The translations under genes and the position numbers were made by a program. Positions 63,947 through 64,000 of a DNA stretch of 64,000 nt are shown here, piece by piece. The first letter of the stretch is position 1; the number at the start of each line of letters is the position of its first letter. The notes beneath the pieces are model-generated. The model saw only the letters and a list, made by a program, of their open reading frames with translations, was not told where the DNA came from and did no database searches. Source of the DNA: Bartonella tribocorum CIP 105476 (GTDB taxonomy: Bacteria; Pseudomonadota; Alphaproteobacteria; Rhizobiales; Rhizobiaceae); the NCBI RefSeq assembly GCF_000196435.1, contig NC_010161.1, positions 1,116,001 to 1,180,000 on the forward strand, read 5' to 3'.

Positions 63947-64000
63947 TTAGAAATCTATACCAATAGCTTTGGCTTGCATTTTTTCGTAGAGTTTTTGCAT
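63947..64000 (-). CDS. C-terminal end of a minus-strand gene running off the window
   Basis: The last 17 codons (MQKLYEKMQAKAIGIDF then stop) are open to the window edge. Too short to identify; it could also be a chance frame. Confidence 0.3.
   Translation of the reverse strand: MQKLYEKMQAKAIGIDF

Overview
This AT-rich window most resembles an accessory region of a rodent-type Bartonella chromosome. That is a judgement from protein style (a Bartonella-like podovirus block, giant helicase-methylase proteins, YdcK-like hexapeptide proteins, many toxin-antitoxin pairs) and was not confirmed by any search. Almost everything here is mobile DNA: a broken N4/SU10-like prophage into which several related integrative islands have inserted.

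The island unit can be reconstructed by comparing copies. Its order is: integrase end - DnaA box - AlpA-like regulator - primase zinc-finger remnant - DUF3987-type ATPase - a cassette flanked by about 200-bp inverted repeats that holds a ~1650-aa Type ISP-like restriction-modification enzyme and a 28-46-aa micro-ORF - promoter - long structured RNA leader - three or four YdcK-like beta-helix genes separated by GC-rich hairpins - a 1.5-kb conserved non-coding module - island end. The copies are: L (1-10.88 kb, inverted, running off the window start), A (12.07-27.29 kb), B (31.25-41.73 kb, lacking the beta-helix part) and C (51.37 kb to about 63.52 kb). Copies L and A form a giant inverted repeat around a 1.2-kb loop that carries the 5' part of the phage major capsid gene.

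Layout: 1-9.3 kb copy L; 9.3-10.88 kb non-coding module; 10.83-12.07 kb phage fragment and capsid 5' part; 12.07-27.29 kb copy A with a frameshifted integrase; 27.3-31.25 kb a Dam methylase 3' fragment, a toxin-antitoxin pair, remnants of ordinary chromosomal genes, an EamA transporter and a truncated HigBA; 31.25-41.73 kb copy B with an intact integrase; 41.73-51.37 kb capsid 3' part and the phage head-tail, ejection and lysis block; 51.37-63.52 kb copy C; 63.5-64 kb mostly unassigned.

The capsid gene is split between 12,070 and 41,729. A 13-bp direct repeat at the break restores the reading frame exactly, so the islands behave as parasites of prophage genes. The restriction enzymes stay open while the replication genes of the islands are decaying. 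The most novel-looking elements are: (1) the leader RNA before the beta-helix operon, whose three mutually pairing segments covary between copies and bury the ribosome binding site; (2) the restriction cassette with co-evolving inverted repeats and its micro-ORF; (3) the conserved non-coding module with serial palindromes and a terminator at its inner end.
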